From: UBA4427 sp045106235
Lineage (GTDB): Bacteria > Myxococcota_A > UBA9160 > UBA4427
Assembly (NCBI GenBank): GCA_045106235.1
Contig: JBGCEJ010000014.1
Coordinates: forward strand, 23,582 to 87,581
Direction of reading: 5' to 3'
Length of the DNA: 64,000 bases
The stretch's first letter is position 1, and every line of letters begins with the position of its first letter. The notes beneath the pieces were generated by a model. It was not told the origin of the DNA, did not search any database, and worked only from the letters and a program-made list of their open reading frames with translations. A program made the position numbers and the translations under genes. Shown piece after piece: positions 1 to 8,039 of the stretch.

Positions 1-2
1 CC

Positions 3-1910
3 TGCGGAACCCCGTGCAGTGCGGCGCTCATCGTGACGGATTCCGTTGTTCTTTCGACCGACGGAGACAGCGCGATTGGCGGCGTCGATTTCGCCGCAAC
101 GGATCTGATGGAGTACAACCCTGGCGGCGGTTCAGCCGCAATCCGCTGGGACGGACGGACGGCGGGATTGAGCAGTCCTGTCGATGCGCTCCATGTCCTC
201 TCGGACGGAACGTTCGTGTTGTCGACCCAAGAGGACGAATCCCTGGGCGACCTGAGCTTCTCTAGGGACGACCTCATTCGCTATGACCCGACTACGAATC
301 AAGCGACCACGTATTTCAAGAGCCGGCTCCATTTCACCGCCGGCACGGGAAGCGTTGATGCGGTCTTCGTTCGTCCCTCCGGAAATATCATCCTATCCAC
401 CGCAGGCGCAGCGACGCTGGCCGGCGTGGACCTGCAGGACAACGATTTCGTCGAGTACGATCCACGCACGCAGACCGCCAGCCTCTTCTTCGACGGGGAT
501 GGCGAAGGTCTGAGCGTGCGGCCGAGCGCCCTGCATGTACTGGGAAATGGGCATCTCCTGTTCGCGACGAAACAGCCCACTTCTTTCGCAGGCAGAGCGC
601 TTCTTCCGGATGACCTCGTTGAATACGATCCCGTCTCGGGGAGCGCTTCCCTGTACCTCGACGGGACCTCGGCTTTCGAACGAGATGAGACTGAAATCCA
701 ATCCCTTCATGTCCTCGACGGGCAAAATGCCGCGACGCCCCTCGACCCACGACTCGTTGCCCATTGGAAGCTCGACGAAACAAGCGGAACGACCGCACAA
801 GATTCTTCAGGCGATCATGACGGAGAGCTGGATGCGCCAGACTGGGCAGCTGGACAAGTCGACGGTGCCGCCGACTTTGACGGGAACCGTGACGCGATCA
901 AGGTCCGACACGCAGACACACTCTCTCTTGGCGGCGAGTTCACGCTGTCGACGTGGTTCCGCGCCGAGAACATCTCCTCGCTCGATGCCTACCGCATCCT
1001 CTCAAAAGAGACGTCGGGCAAGAACGACAACTACTTCCTCGCCCTTCAAGGAGACGCTCTCTACCTCGGCGTCGGTGGCGAGTTCTTCTCTCCCGGTACA
1101 AAGTTTCTCGAGGAAACCTGGTATCACGTGGCGGCCACGTTCAGCGATCTAGACAACGAAGTCCGGCTCTACGTGAACGGTTCTCTCGTACTCTCGACCG
1201 CGACTTTCGCAGAGCTCACCCCGAATTCGGACGAACTCGTGATCGGAAATAACTGGGAGGAGTCAAAACCCTTTGATGGCCTCCTCGACGAGATCCGAAT
1301 CTACAATTACGCGCTTGCAGACTACGAGATTGCGTCCCTGGGATCAGATACGGAATTGGCAGGAGGTGGATCCGAGAGTCTCGGAGGCGGAAACAGCCTG
1401 CTCGATTCCGAAGACAACACCGGGACCTACCGCGACGAGTTCCGCGAGGATGAAAGCTACGCGGGCAGTGACGGTACCTTGGATTGGGACACGCCCTGGA
1501 TCGAAATCAACGAGAGCGATGGCGCGTCCCGGGGCGATGAGCTGATCTCCGACGATTTCGACAAATACGAACTCCGGATCGCTGACAATGACGGCGGCGG
1601 CGGCGAAGGGGTCTATCGCGCAGTCGATCTGTCGAAATGCGCTGCATCGCTCTTCACCTTCGACTACCGACGCAGCTCCTTCGACCGCTCGAGTGACTCC
1701 GTCACCGTGAGTGTCTCGGATGACGGCGGCGAGAGCTGGAAGGCAATCCAAGTCATCGAGGGCCCCGGCGACGATGACAGCCTGATCTCAGCCAAGCATG
1801 ACCTCGCCGGGTACCTTTCAGAAAAGACGCGGATCCGCTTCTTGACCTCTGACTCCCTCGGGAACAAGGACTACCTCTATATCGACAACGTCGAGATCAG
1901 CTGCCAGTAG
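3..1910 (+). CDS. Secreted LamG/repeat surface protein (5' partial)
   Basis: The frame is open to the left window edge, so the N-terminus and any signal peptide are missing; an internal GTG at 33 is unlikely to be the real start. The first ~230 visible residues hold about four degenerate repeats of ~55-60 residues, each with an LST or LFAT strand and an acidic D-L-x-E-Y-D/N-P motif (MEYNP, IRYDP, VEYDP, VEYDP), probably beta-propeller blades. Residues ~240-430 form a LamG/concanavalin-A-like domain (VAHWKLDETSG, WYHVAATF, DGLLDEIRIYNYAL). The last ~150 residues resemble a beta-sandwich often found in bacterial surface proteins (DEF...GTLDW..PW.EI.ESDG...YLYIDNVEI). The likely role is extracellular glycan or surface binding; the ligand cannot be told. 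It converges on the DUF2330 gene. Confidence 0.8.
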   Translation, partial: CGTPCSAALIVTDSVVLSTDGDSAIGGVDFAATDLMEYNPGGGSAAIRWDGRTAGLSSPVDALHVLSDGTFVLSTQEDESLGDLSFSRDDLIRYDPTTNQATTYFKSRLHFTAGTGSVDAVFVRPSGNIILSTAGAATLAGVDLQDNDFVEYDPRTQTASLFFDGDGEGLSVRPSALHVLGNGHLLFATKQPTSFAGRALLPDDLVEYDPVSGSASLYLDGTSAFERDETEIQSLHVLDGQNAATPLDPRLVAHWKLDETSGTTAQDSSGDHDGELDAPDWAAGQVDGAADFDGNRDAIKVRHADTLSLGGEFTLSTWFRAENISSLDAYRILSKETSGKNDNYFLALQGDALYLGVGGEFFSPGTKFLEETWYHVAATFSDLDNEVRLYVNGSLVLSTATFAELTPNSDELVIGNNWEESKPFDGLLDEIRIYNYALADYEIASLGSDTELAGGGSESLGGGNSLLDSEDNTGTYRDEFREDESYAGSDGTLDWDTPWIEINESDGASRGDELISDDFDKYELRIADNDGGGGEGVYRAVDLSKCAASLFTFDYRRSSFDRSSDSVTVSVSDDGGESWKAIQVIEGPGDDDSLISAKHDLAGYLSEKTRIRFLTSDSLGNKDYLYIDNVEISCQ

Positions 1911-1951
1911 TCCCCGCTCTTCGGGCTGCGCGCTCCGTCCGCTGAGTCCGC

Positions 1952-3370
1952 TCAGCCATTCGGCCAGAGCCGACGCCACCAAGGCTCCGGATCCGTCGGT
2001 CGAACCGGCTTCCCCGAGCCATCCGGATTCGACGCATCCCAGGTCAGTCGCATCCGGTCCCGAATGTCTGCGAGCTTCCAGCCCGTCAGATCCGACAGGG
2101 TCTGCGCTTCCCGATCCTGGCGCTTCCGCAGCTCCGCCCGGTAGCGATCCGCCGCCTCGCAGGTCGATGTCCCGTCCCAGGGATGTCGCATCACGTAGCG
2201 CCCCTGAAAATTCTGCCGATCCCCGGTCGTTTGGAATTGAAGATCCTCCGGAAAGCTCTCCGCGTCGTATCGCACATGCAGGCGAGTCACGAAGACGTTC
2301 TGCGCCTGGGGCGGCATGATCCGCCGCTGGGGGCGAGTCATGGGAACCGGTCGATCCCGCGGCGTATCCAGCCAAAAGACCCCCAGCTCCCGAAGCTCTG
2401 CCGAACTCAGCGGGTCCGCTGCACAGGGATCGCACCAACCCATATCCCAGGCGTACTCCAGAAAGACGCCATGCCCACCCTCTTTCTCGGCCGAGGTTGC
2501 GAAGAGGTCACGATAGAAATCCGCGAACTCCGACTCTACATAGGGCGGAATTTCGGCATCGCTCGGAATCCGCTGGGTCCGGTAATTGGTCGTCTCCACC
2601 CGACCCGTCCGGGTCAGCGCATAGACGAAAAGGTCCTGATCCCCCCGCGCGTTCACCGTTCCCAACCGAATCGGCAGCCCGAAGCGCGGCGATTCAAAGG
2701 CCATCTGCAAAGGCCGTAAATTCGCCACGCCCAGCCGATCCTTTTCTTCGAGGTTGACCTTGGCGACAAAGAACTTCATGTCTTGCTTTAGGTAACTCGA
2801 CAAGATTGCTTCTGCGCCCTTCGGAATTCGGTAGTCATTGCGCGTCAGCCAGGTGGCCAGACCGTCACTCTCCTTCGCCGAAAGGATCAGGATGTCGTAC
2901 TCGCCCACGGTAAACGATTCCTCGATCGTCACGCCGAGTTCGGCGGCTTCACTCTCCGCCGCCGTCCGCGATTTCATCATCGCCTGGGGCATCCCGGAAT
3001 CCATCAGCATTTCCAAGCGACCACAGGGATCATGGTCCCGGTACTCCACCAGCCGAGGCGCCGTGTAGGCATCCAGATGGTCAAGCAGCGAAGAGCTCGC
3101 CACGTGCACCTGCCCCTCTTCCAGAACCACCGGGACCGGCACCACCATGGCGAACTCCGTCGGCTCGCCTTCATAGTCATTCGCCATCGTAATGACCGTA
3201 CGATCGCCGTCTCGGACCAGCGCCACCTTTGAAGCCTTGTTGAACAGGTCCGTATCCGCCTTCGCGACGTAGAACCCGCAGAAGGCCTCAGCTGCGACCG
3301 GCGCGCAGAGCCAAGCCATCCCAAGCGCGGTCGCCAAAATCTTCTGTACTCGTTTTCCCTGAAGACGCAT
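1952..3370 (-). CDS. DUF2330 domain-containing exported protein
   Basis: A 472-residue protein starting at ATG 3370, preceded by a very good AGGAGG ribosome site; a longer frame to 3526 lacks this. The N-terminus is a Sec signal peptide (about MRLQGKRVQ...APVAAEAF) followed by CGFYVAKADTDLFNKAS, the typical start of the DUF2330 family (first Cys directly after cleavage, then a VVPVPVVL segment and later cysteines including DPC, WCDPC and TC). The family has no established biochemical role; the exported Cys-rich form suggests a periplasmic or envelope protein. Its start codon lies inside the 3' end of the upstream RnfD-like gene (83 bp overlap), so the two are almost certainly one transcript. 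I infer that they act together, perhaps in envelope redox chemistry; this is not shown. Confidence 0.85.
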   Translation of the reverse strand: MRLQGKRVQKILATALGMAWLCAPVAAEAFCGFYVAKADTDLFNKASKVALVRDGDRTVITMANDYEGEPTEFAMVVPVPVVLEEGQVHVASSSLLDHLDAYTAPRLVEYRDHDPCGRLEMLMDSGMPQAMMKSRTAAESEAAELGVTIEESFTVGEYDILILSAKESDGLATWLTRNDYRIPKGAEAILSSYLKQDMKFFVAKVNLEEKDRLGVANLRPLQMAFESPRFGLPIRLGTVNARGDQDLFVYALTRTGRVETTNYRTQRIPSDAEIPPYVESEFADFYRDLFATSAEKEGGHGVFLEYAWDMGWCDPCAADPLSSAELRELGVFWLDTPRDRPVPMTRPQRRIMPPQAQNVFVTRLHVRYDAESFPEDLQFQTTGDRQNFQGRYVMRHPWDGTSTCEAADRYRAELRKRQDREAQTLSDLTGWKLADIRDRMRLTWDASNPDGSGKPVRPTDPEPWWRRLWPNG

Positions 3371-4196
3371 CCCGTCCTCCTCTTGTTTGCCCCGGCGCAC
3401 GCCCGTCCGCCAAGGCGGTCGAACCTGAGTCCGACCAGTTGAATTCGTTGCCGTCAAAGAGACGGTCGAGGACCGGCACAAGAAGTGCTGCCCCCGCCAA
3501 GCTGAACAGCAAGGCGTTCGGCTCATAAAAGTAGAAGCGGCCTACGAAACCCGTTCCCGCCACGATCGCCGCGAAGAGCACCCGCCCTGCCCGCGCGTTC
3601 GGAATCGTGCGCGGATCCGAGAGCATGAAGGCCGCAAACACAAAGAGCGTTCCGCTTGAAAGCTGATGCAGCGGGATCGCGAGCGGATCGCCGAGATAGA
3701 GCGCCCGGCCGAAAAGCAGGCCTGTCCAGAAGAGCGCGAATGCGATCGTCACGTCCCCGCGAACCCGCGGCAAAACCCAAAGCGCCGCCGCCACACACGT
3801 CGCAACCGCGATCGCGCCGGAACCCCATTGCCCACTCGAAACCCACACCTGGTCGGTCACGAGAAGCAAAACCACCAGCGCAATATTGGTCGGGTTAAAG
3901 ACGTGTCGCCCCCCCGCGCGGAAAACGAACTTGCTCCCCACCGCAATCGCCGCCGCGGCAACACAGAGCGTCCAGTCCGAAGCCCGCAGCAGCAAGATCA
4001 GAGACAGAGCCGAAATCAGAGCGCTCCGGGGCTCGAAGGCATCTCCTCGGCTCCAATTCCCCAAGGCCTGAACGCTGAGCGCTGTACCGATCAACACGAG
4101 GACCCGAGACCACTCGAATCCGAACTCAAGCGAGATGGCTCCCCAGGAAGCGAGGCTGAGGAGAACGGCAATCTGTGCCCATCGCGGATCTTGCAT
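3288..4196 (-). CDS. RnfD/NqrB-like membrane protein
   Basis: A 302-residue integral membrane protein with about eight to nine hydrophobic helices, starting at ATG 4196 (MQDPRWAQIAVLL). The motifs FNPTNIALV and LSSGTLFVFAAFMLSDPRTIP match the NQR2/RnfD/RnfE family, where a Thr in an S/G-A/G-T context carries covalent FMN and the following SDP marks the same loop; the candidate Thr here is in SSGT. No other Rnf or Nqr subunit (A, B, C, G, E) is nearby, so this is a stand-alone RnfD-like protein rather than part of a sodium pump. The hydrophilic C-terminal ~50 residues are encoded across the start of the DUF2330 gene. It may deliver electrons to or through the membrane for its exported partner; this is inference. 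Confidence 0.8.
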   Translation of the reverse strand: MQDPRWAQIAVLLSLASWGAISLEFGFEWSRVLVLIGTALSVQALGNWSRGDAFEPRSALISALSLILLLRASDWTLCVAAAAIAVGSKFVFRAGGRHVFNPTNIALVVLLLVTDQVWVSSGQWGSGAIAVATCVAAALWVLPRVRGDVTIAFALFWTGLLFGRALYLGDPLAIPLHQLSSGTLFVFAAFMLSDPRTIPNARAGRVLFAAIVAGTGFVGRFYFYEPNALLFSLAGAALLVPVLDRLFDGNEFNWSDSGSTALADGRAPGQTRGGRDASSGKTSTEDFGDRAWDGLALRAGRS

Positions 4197-4301
4197 GGTT
4201 CGTATGTTACTGCGCAAGCATGCCCCGTTCCGTAAGGACTCTGTAAACCCGGTCGGCGCGAAACGTCCATCTGCGCCATAATTGCCTAAAAGGGACAAGG
4301 A

Positions 4302-4370
4302 ATGATTATGCTGAGCCGTTGGGGGCGATGCTCAACCCAAATCGACGCGAGACCTGTCCGATGGGACTGA
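4302..4370 (+). CDS. Possible short leader ORF upstream of phosphonate operon
   Basis: A 22-codon frame begins at ATG 4302 directly after AAGGGACAAGGA, the best ribosome-binding sequence in this intergenic region, and ends at TGA 4368-4370. It overlaps, out of frame, the ATG at 4361 that I prefer as the start of the first operon gene. This could be a translational-coupling leader peptide, or the ribosome site may simply be fortuitous. No similarity is recognised in the short peptide. Confidence 0.25.
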   Translation: MIMLSRWGRCSTQIDARPVRWD

Positions 4371-5566
4371 TCCGCGAGCTCCGCGAGTGGTTTCGTTTTG
4401 CCTATCGAACGCCCGAAGCGGAAAAAGACATCGTCTTTTTTTCCGAAAGCACGAGCTATTGGGCCTATTTCGAAGGCCTCGTCGAAGGTCTCAAGGCGCA
4501 GTCGACGACGCCGTTTTGCTACGTGACCGCCGATCCATCGGATCCAATTCTCAATACGAACGATCCCCAGATTCGCCCCTTCTATCTCAACCAGCTTCTG
4601 CCTTTCTTCATGCAGTTCGTGAAGTGCAAGGCCTTCGTGATGACTCTCACAGAGCTCGATCTCCATCACATCAAGCGCTCCGTGAATCCCGTTCACTACG
4701 TCTATACGTTTCACTCCCTCAACAGCACACATATGGCTTACCAGGCCCGCGCCTTCGAGCATTACGACTCCCTGCTCTGCTGCGGCCCCTACATGGTGAA
4801 AGAACTCGAACGCGACGAACAGCTCCGAGACCTCCCCAAGAAGCAGCTGATCGAGGGCGGTTACTACCGCGTAGAACGGATTCATCGCGCCGCCGAGGCG
4901 CGCCGCGCTCAGACAGCGGAGCCCAACTCGGCGTCAACAGAGGACCAGGCCCGACCGGCCAGCGGATGCATTCTGATTGCCCCTTCCTGGGCTGCGCATA
5001 ACGTCCTTGAGGAACATGGTCTCGAACTCGCCGAAAGACTCCTCGACGCCGGGCACGAAGTCATCCTGCGGCCACATCCCGAAACCCTAAAGCGATCGCC
5101 CGAAGTGGTGGACCGCTTCGCTCAACAGTTCGCGGAAAACTCCAAGCTCCGCGTTGAACGATCCGTCGGATCCGACGACTCGCTGCTCCGAGCCGATATC
5201 CTGATCACAGACTGGTCTGGCATCGCGCAGGAATACGCGTTTGGAACCGAGCGCCCCGTCCTCTATCTCGACGTCCCCCGCAAAGTCCACAACAAGGGCT
5301 ACGAGGACCTCGGAATAGAACCCTTCGAGGCGCAAATTCGAGACCAGGTCGGACGGGTCCTCGCCACCGAAGAAATCGCTGAGATCGACACGGTCGTGGC
5401 ACACCTCATGACTGAGCGAGACGCGTATCGCGACCGGATTCGGGCGCTGCGCGATGAGAATATTTTCAGTTTCGGGGACTCGGGGGAAGTTGGCGCGCGC
5501 CATATCCTCGATGTCGTCGCCAAGCGGGCCGGAAAATCGGCTCCACTCTCTGGAGGAGCGGCCTAA
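4361..5566 (+). CDS. CDP-glycerol glycerophosphotransferase-like enzyme
   Basis: A 401-residue protein of the TagB/TagF-type glycerophosphotransferase superfamily (Glyphos_transf, GT-B fold). In the C-terminal half it shows the characteristic blocks LRPHPETL, DILITDWSGIAQEYAF and RPVLYLDVP, which in the family bind the CDP-activated donor. Family members move a phospho-alcohol from a CDP carrier onto a wall or capsule polymer. The stop codon overlaps the start of the next gene (TAATG), which encodes a cytidylyltransferase-PEP mutase fusion, so I infer that the donor is a CMP-activated phosphonate instead of CDP-glycerol. The start is uncertain: ATG 4361 (MGLIRELREWFRFAYRTPE) fits what I recall of relatives best; in-frame ATG 4328 and TTG 4319 would add 11 or 14 residues. 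There is no signal peptide or membrane helix, so it acts in the cytoplasm. Confidence 0.8.
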   Translation: MGLIRELREWFRFAYRTPEAEKDIVFFSESTSYWAYFEGLVEGLKAQSTTPFCYVTADPSDPILNTNDPQIRPFYLNQLLPFFMQFVKCKAFVMTLTELDLHHIKRSVNPVHYVYTFHSLNSTHMAYQARAFEHYDSLLCCGPYMVKELERDEQLRDLPKKQLIEGGYYRVERIHRAAEARRAQTAEPNSASTEDQARPASGCILIAPSWAAHNVLEEHGLELAERLLDAGHEVILRPHPETLKRSPEVVDRFAQQFAENSKLRVERSVGSDDSLLRADILITDWSGIAQEYAFGTERPVLYLDVPRKVHNKGYEDLGIEPFEAQIRDQVGRVLATEEIAEIDTVVAHLMTERDAYRDRIRALRDENIFSFGDSGEVGARHILDVVAKRAGKSAPLSGGAA

Positions 5567-6876
5567 TGGCAAGCTCGAAGAACAAAACTGTCTACGTCGG
5601 TATGAGTGCGGACCTTGTCCACCCCGGCCATCTGAATATTATTCGCGTCGCGGCGGAGCTCGGCGAGGTCACGGTCGGACTGCTGACAGACGAGGCCATC
5701 GCCAGCTACAAGCGACTCCCCTACATGTCCTTCGAACAGCGCCGCCAGGTGGTCGAAGAACTGCGCAGCGTCGCCCGCGTCGTAGAGCAGGACACCCTCG
5801 ACTACGTCCCGAACTTGAAAAAGTACAAACCCGACTTTGTTGTCCACGGGACGGACTGGCAAACCGGCGTGCAACGAAACGTGCGGCAGGCGGTGATTGA
5901 CACACTCGATGAATGGGGCGGCAAACTCGTCGAGCCCGAGTACACCCCCGGCGTCTCTTCAACGGCACTCATCGCAGCACAGCAGGAAATCGGAACCACA
6001 CCCGAGATTCGCATCAAGCAGCTCCGCCGCCTCCTCGCAGCGAAGCCCATCGTCCGAGCCATCGAAACCCATAGCGGCCTCACTGGATTGATTGCCGAAA
6101 AAGCCAGCGCCGTCGTCAACGATCAGCCTCGAGAGTTCGACGCAATGTGGCTCTCCAGCCTGACCGACTCGACGAACCGCGGAAAGCCCGACATCGAATT
6201 CGTCGACCTGACCTCCCGCGCGAGCACCATCGCTGAAATCATGGAAACAACGACCAAGCCCATGATCTACGACGGCGATACCGGAAGCTATCCCGAGCAT
6301 TTCGCCTTCATGGTTCGCACCCTCGAACGCCTTGGCGTCTCTGCCGTCATCATCGAGGATAAGATCGGCCTGAAAAAGAACTCGCTCTTCGGCACCGAGG
6401 CCAAGCAAACCCAAGATACGATCGAAGGCTTCTGCCACAAGATCCGCACGGGCAAAGCCGCGCGGGTCGCCGAAGAATTCATGATCATCGCGCGCATTGA
6501 AAGCCTGATTCTGAAGCAAGGCGTCGCGGACGCGATCGAACGGGCCAAGGCCTATATCGATGCCGGGGCCGAAGGCATCATGATCCACAGTAAGGAGAAG
6601 TCGCCGGACGAAGTTCTTGAGTTCTGTCGCGCCTACGAGAAAATCGAGAACCGCGTCGCGCTGATCGCTGTCCCGACGACCTACAACGTACTCACGGAAC
6701 AGGAACTCGCGAAAGCGGGCGTGAACCTCGTGATTCACGCGAACCATCTGTTGCGTTCGGCCTACCCCGCCATGATGCGGACCGCGGTTTCGATTCTCGA
6801 ACACGAGCGCTCGCTCGAAGCTTCCGAAGACTGCATGCCGATCAAAGAGATCATCACGATGATCCCGGGCGACTGA
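5566..6876 (+). CDS. pepM: Cytidylyltransferase-PEP mutase fusion protein
   Basis: A 436-residue two-domain enzyme. Residues ~8-140 are a TagD-like nucleotidyltransferase with the HxGH motif (HPGH, 19-22) and a Y-x-S/T-x-x-x-R region (YMSFEQRRQVV). Residues ~150-430 are a PEP mutase of the isocitrate-lyase superfamily: metal-binding DGDTG at 236-240 and the diagnostic EDKxxxxxNS motif at 264-273 (EDKIGLKKNS), which separates true PEP mutases from other lyases. PEP mutase rearranges phosphoenolpyruvate to phosphonopyruvate, making the C-P bond; the attached domain probably activates the mature phosphonate with CTP. It starts one base into the upstream stop (TAATG) after a GGAGGAG site, and ppd follows after 10 bp. 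The fused arrangement is known from other phosphonate-polymer clusters. Confidence 0.93.
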   Translation: MASSKNKTVYVGMSADLVHPGHLNIIRVAAELGEVTVGLLTDEAIASYKRLPYMSFEQRRQVVEELRSVARVVEQDTLDYVPNLKKYKPDFVVHGTDWQTGVQRNVRQAVIDTLDEWGGKLVEPEYTPGVSSTALIAAQQEIGTTPEIRIKQLRRLLAAKPIVRAIETHSGLTGLIAEKASAVVNDQPREFDAMWLSSLTDSTNRGKPDIEFVDLTSRASTIAEIMETTTKPMIYDGDTGSYPEHFAFMVRTLERLGVSAVIIEDKIGLKKNSLFGTEAKQTQDTIEGFCHKIRTGKAARVAEEFMIIARIESLILKQGVADAIERAKAYIDAGAEGIMIHSKEKSPDEVLEFCRAYEKIENRVALIAVPTTYNVLTEQELAKAGVNLVIHANHLLRSAYPAMMRTAVSILEHERSLEASEDCMPIKEIITMIPGD

Positions 6877-6886
6877 GGCGAAGAGA

Positions 6887-8026
6887 ATGATCGAGCCCGC
6901 CGCCTATTTCGAATGCCTTGCAAAGCACGGCATCCACTTTTTCGCAGGTGTTCCCGACTCCCTGCTGAAGGATTTCTGCGCCTACGTTACGGATCATGCG
7001 GAACCGTCTCGGGATGTGATCGCCGCAAACGAAGGCGCGGCCATCGCCCTGGCGACCGGCCATCATCTGGGGACGGGCGACCTGGCCCTGGTCTATATGC
7101 AGAACTCGGGCCTCGGGAATACGATCAACCCCCTCACCTCCCTGACCGATCCTGAAGTCTACCGCGTGCCCATGCTGCTCATGGTGGGATGGCGGGGCGA
7201 ACCCGGAGAACCGGATGAACCCCAGCATGTAAAACAAGGTCGTGTCACCCTCGCGACCCTCGACGCGCTGGAAATTCCGTACCTGATTCATCCCGAGAAT
7301 CTCGAGGAGGCCGAGGCCGCTTTGGCTCAGGCGATCCAGCAGGCCCGGACCGATTCAACCCCCGTCGCCCTCGTCGTCCGGGCGGGCACCTTCGCCCCCT
7401 ATGCGCTCCAGAATAAGAGGCCCGATCAATTCGAGATGAAGCGCGAGCAGGCCGTCGCAGGCGTGGCCGAAGGCCTCTCGAGCGAGGACATCATCGTCTC
7501 CACGACGGGCAAAACCTCCCGGGAACTCTTCGAGCATCGCGCCGCCCGCGGCGAGAGTCATGCAGGGGATTTTCTCACCGTGGGATCCATGGGGCATGCC
7601 TCCCAGATCGCCCTCGGCATCGCCCTCTCCCAGCCCGAGCGTCAGATCGTTTGCCTGGACGGAGACGGCGCGCTGATTATGCATATGGGGAGCCTCGCGG
7701 TCTCCGGTACCCGAGGCACACCCAATTTCAAACATATCGTCGTGAATAACGGCGCCCACGACTCCGTCGGCGGCCAAAGCACAGCCGGCTATGAGATCGA
7801 TCTCCCGGGCATCGCTCGCGCCTGCGGCTACCGGGAGGCGCGCTGCGTCGAAAGCGCTGCCGAGATGCCCGACGCCCTCACCTGGCTCCGCGCCGCCGAG
7901 GGTCCCGTCCTACTCGAGATCCGCGTGGACAAGGGCGCACGTTCCGACCTGGGTCGGCCCACCACCACCCCGAATGAAAACAAGCGCGCGCTGATGAAGA
8001 AGCTCGGCGCGACGCCCACCTCATGA
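6887..8026 (+). CDS. ppd: Phosphonopyruvate decarboxylase
   Basis: A 379-residue thiamine-diphosphate enzyme. The N-terminal PYR domain begins with FAGVPDSLLKDFC and contains the catalytic-Glu segment AANEGAAIALATGHHL. The C-terminal PP domain has GDGALIMHMGSL...HIVVNNGAHDS, the GDG-x(n)-N metal/ThDP motif. Length and wording match phosphonopyruvate decarboxylases, which remove CO2 from phosphonopyruvate to give phosphonoacetaldehyde and so pull the unfavourable PEP mutase reaction forward. It sits third in the operon, 10 bp after pepM and 13 bp before the alcohol dehydrogenase. Sulfopyruvate decarboxylase is a related alternative, but the neighbouring PEP mutase makes the phosphonate role much more likely. 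Confidence 0.92.
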   Translation: MIEPAAYFECLAKHGIHFFAGVPDSLLKDFCAYVTDHAEPSRDVIAANEGAAIALATGHHLGTGDLALVYMQNSGLGNTINPLTSLTDPEVYRVPMLLMVGWRGEPGEPDEPQHVKQGRVTLATLDALEIPYLIHPENLEEAEAALAQAIQQARTDSTPVALVVRAGTFAPYALQNKRPDQFEMKREQAVAGVAEGLSSEDIIVSTTGKTSRELFEHRAARGESHAGDFLTVGSMGHASQIALGIALSQPERQIVCLDGDGALIMHMGSLAVSGTRGTPNFKHIVVNNGAHDSVGGQSTAGYEIDLPGIARACGYREARCVESAAEMPDALTWLRAAEGPVLLEIRVDKGARSDLGRPTTTPNENKRALMKKLGATPTS

Positions 8027-8039
8027 GCGACGCTTCACG

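Noticed and set aside
1941..1956. GCTGAG-TCCG-CTCAGC hairpin as terminator
   Set aside because: Only a 6-bp stem overlapping the DUF2330 stop, with no T-run.
5959..6804. 281-codon minus-strand ORF
   Set aside because: Antisense to the PEP mutase fusion, whose motifs are unambiguous.
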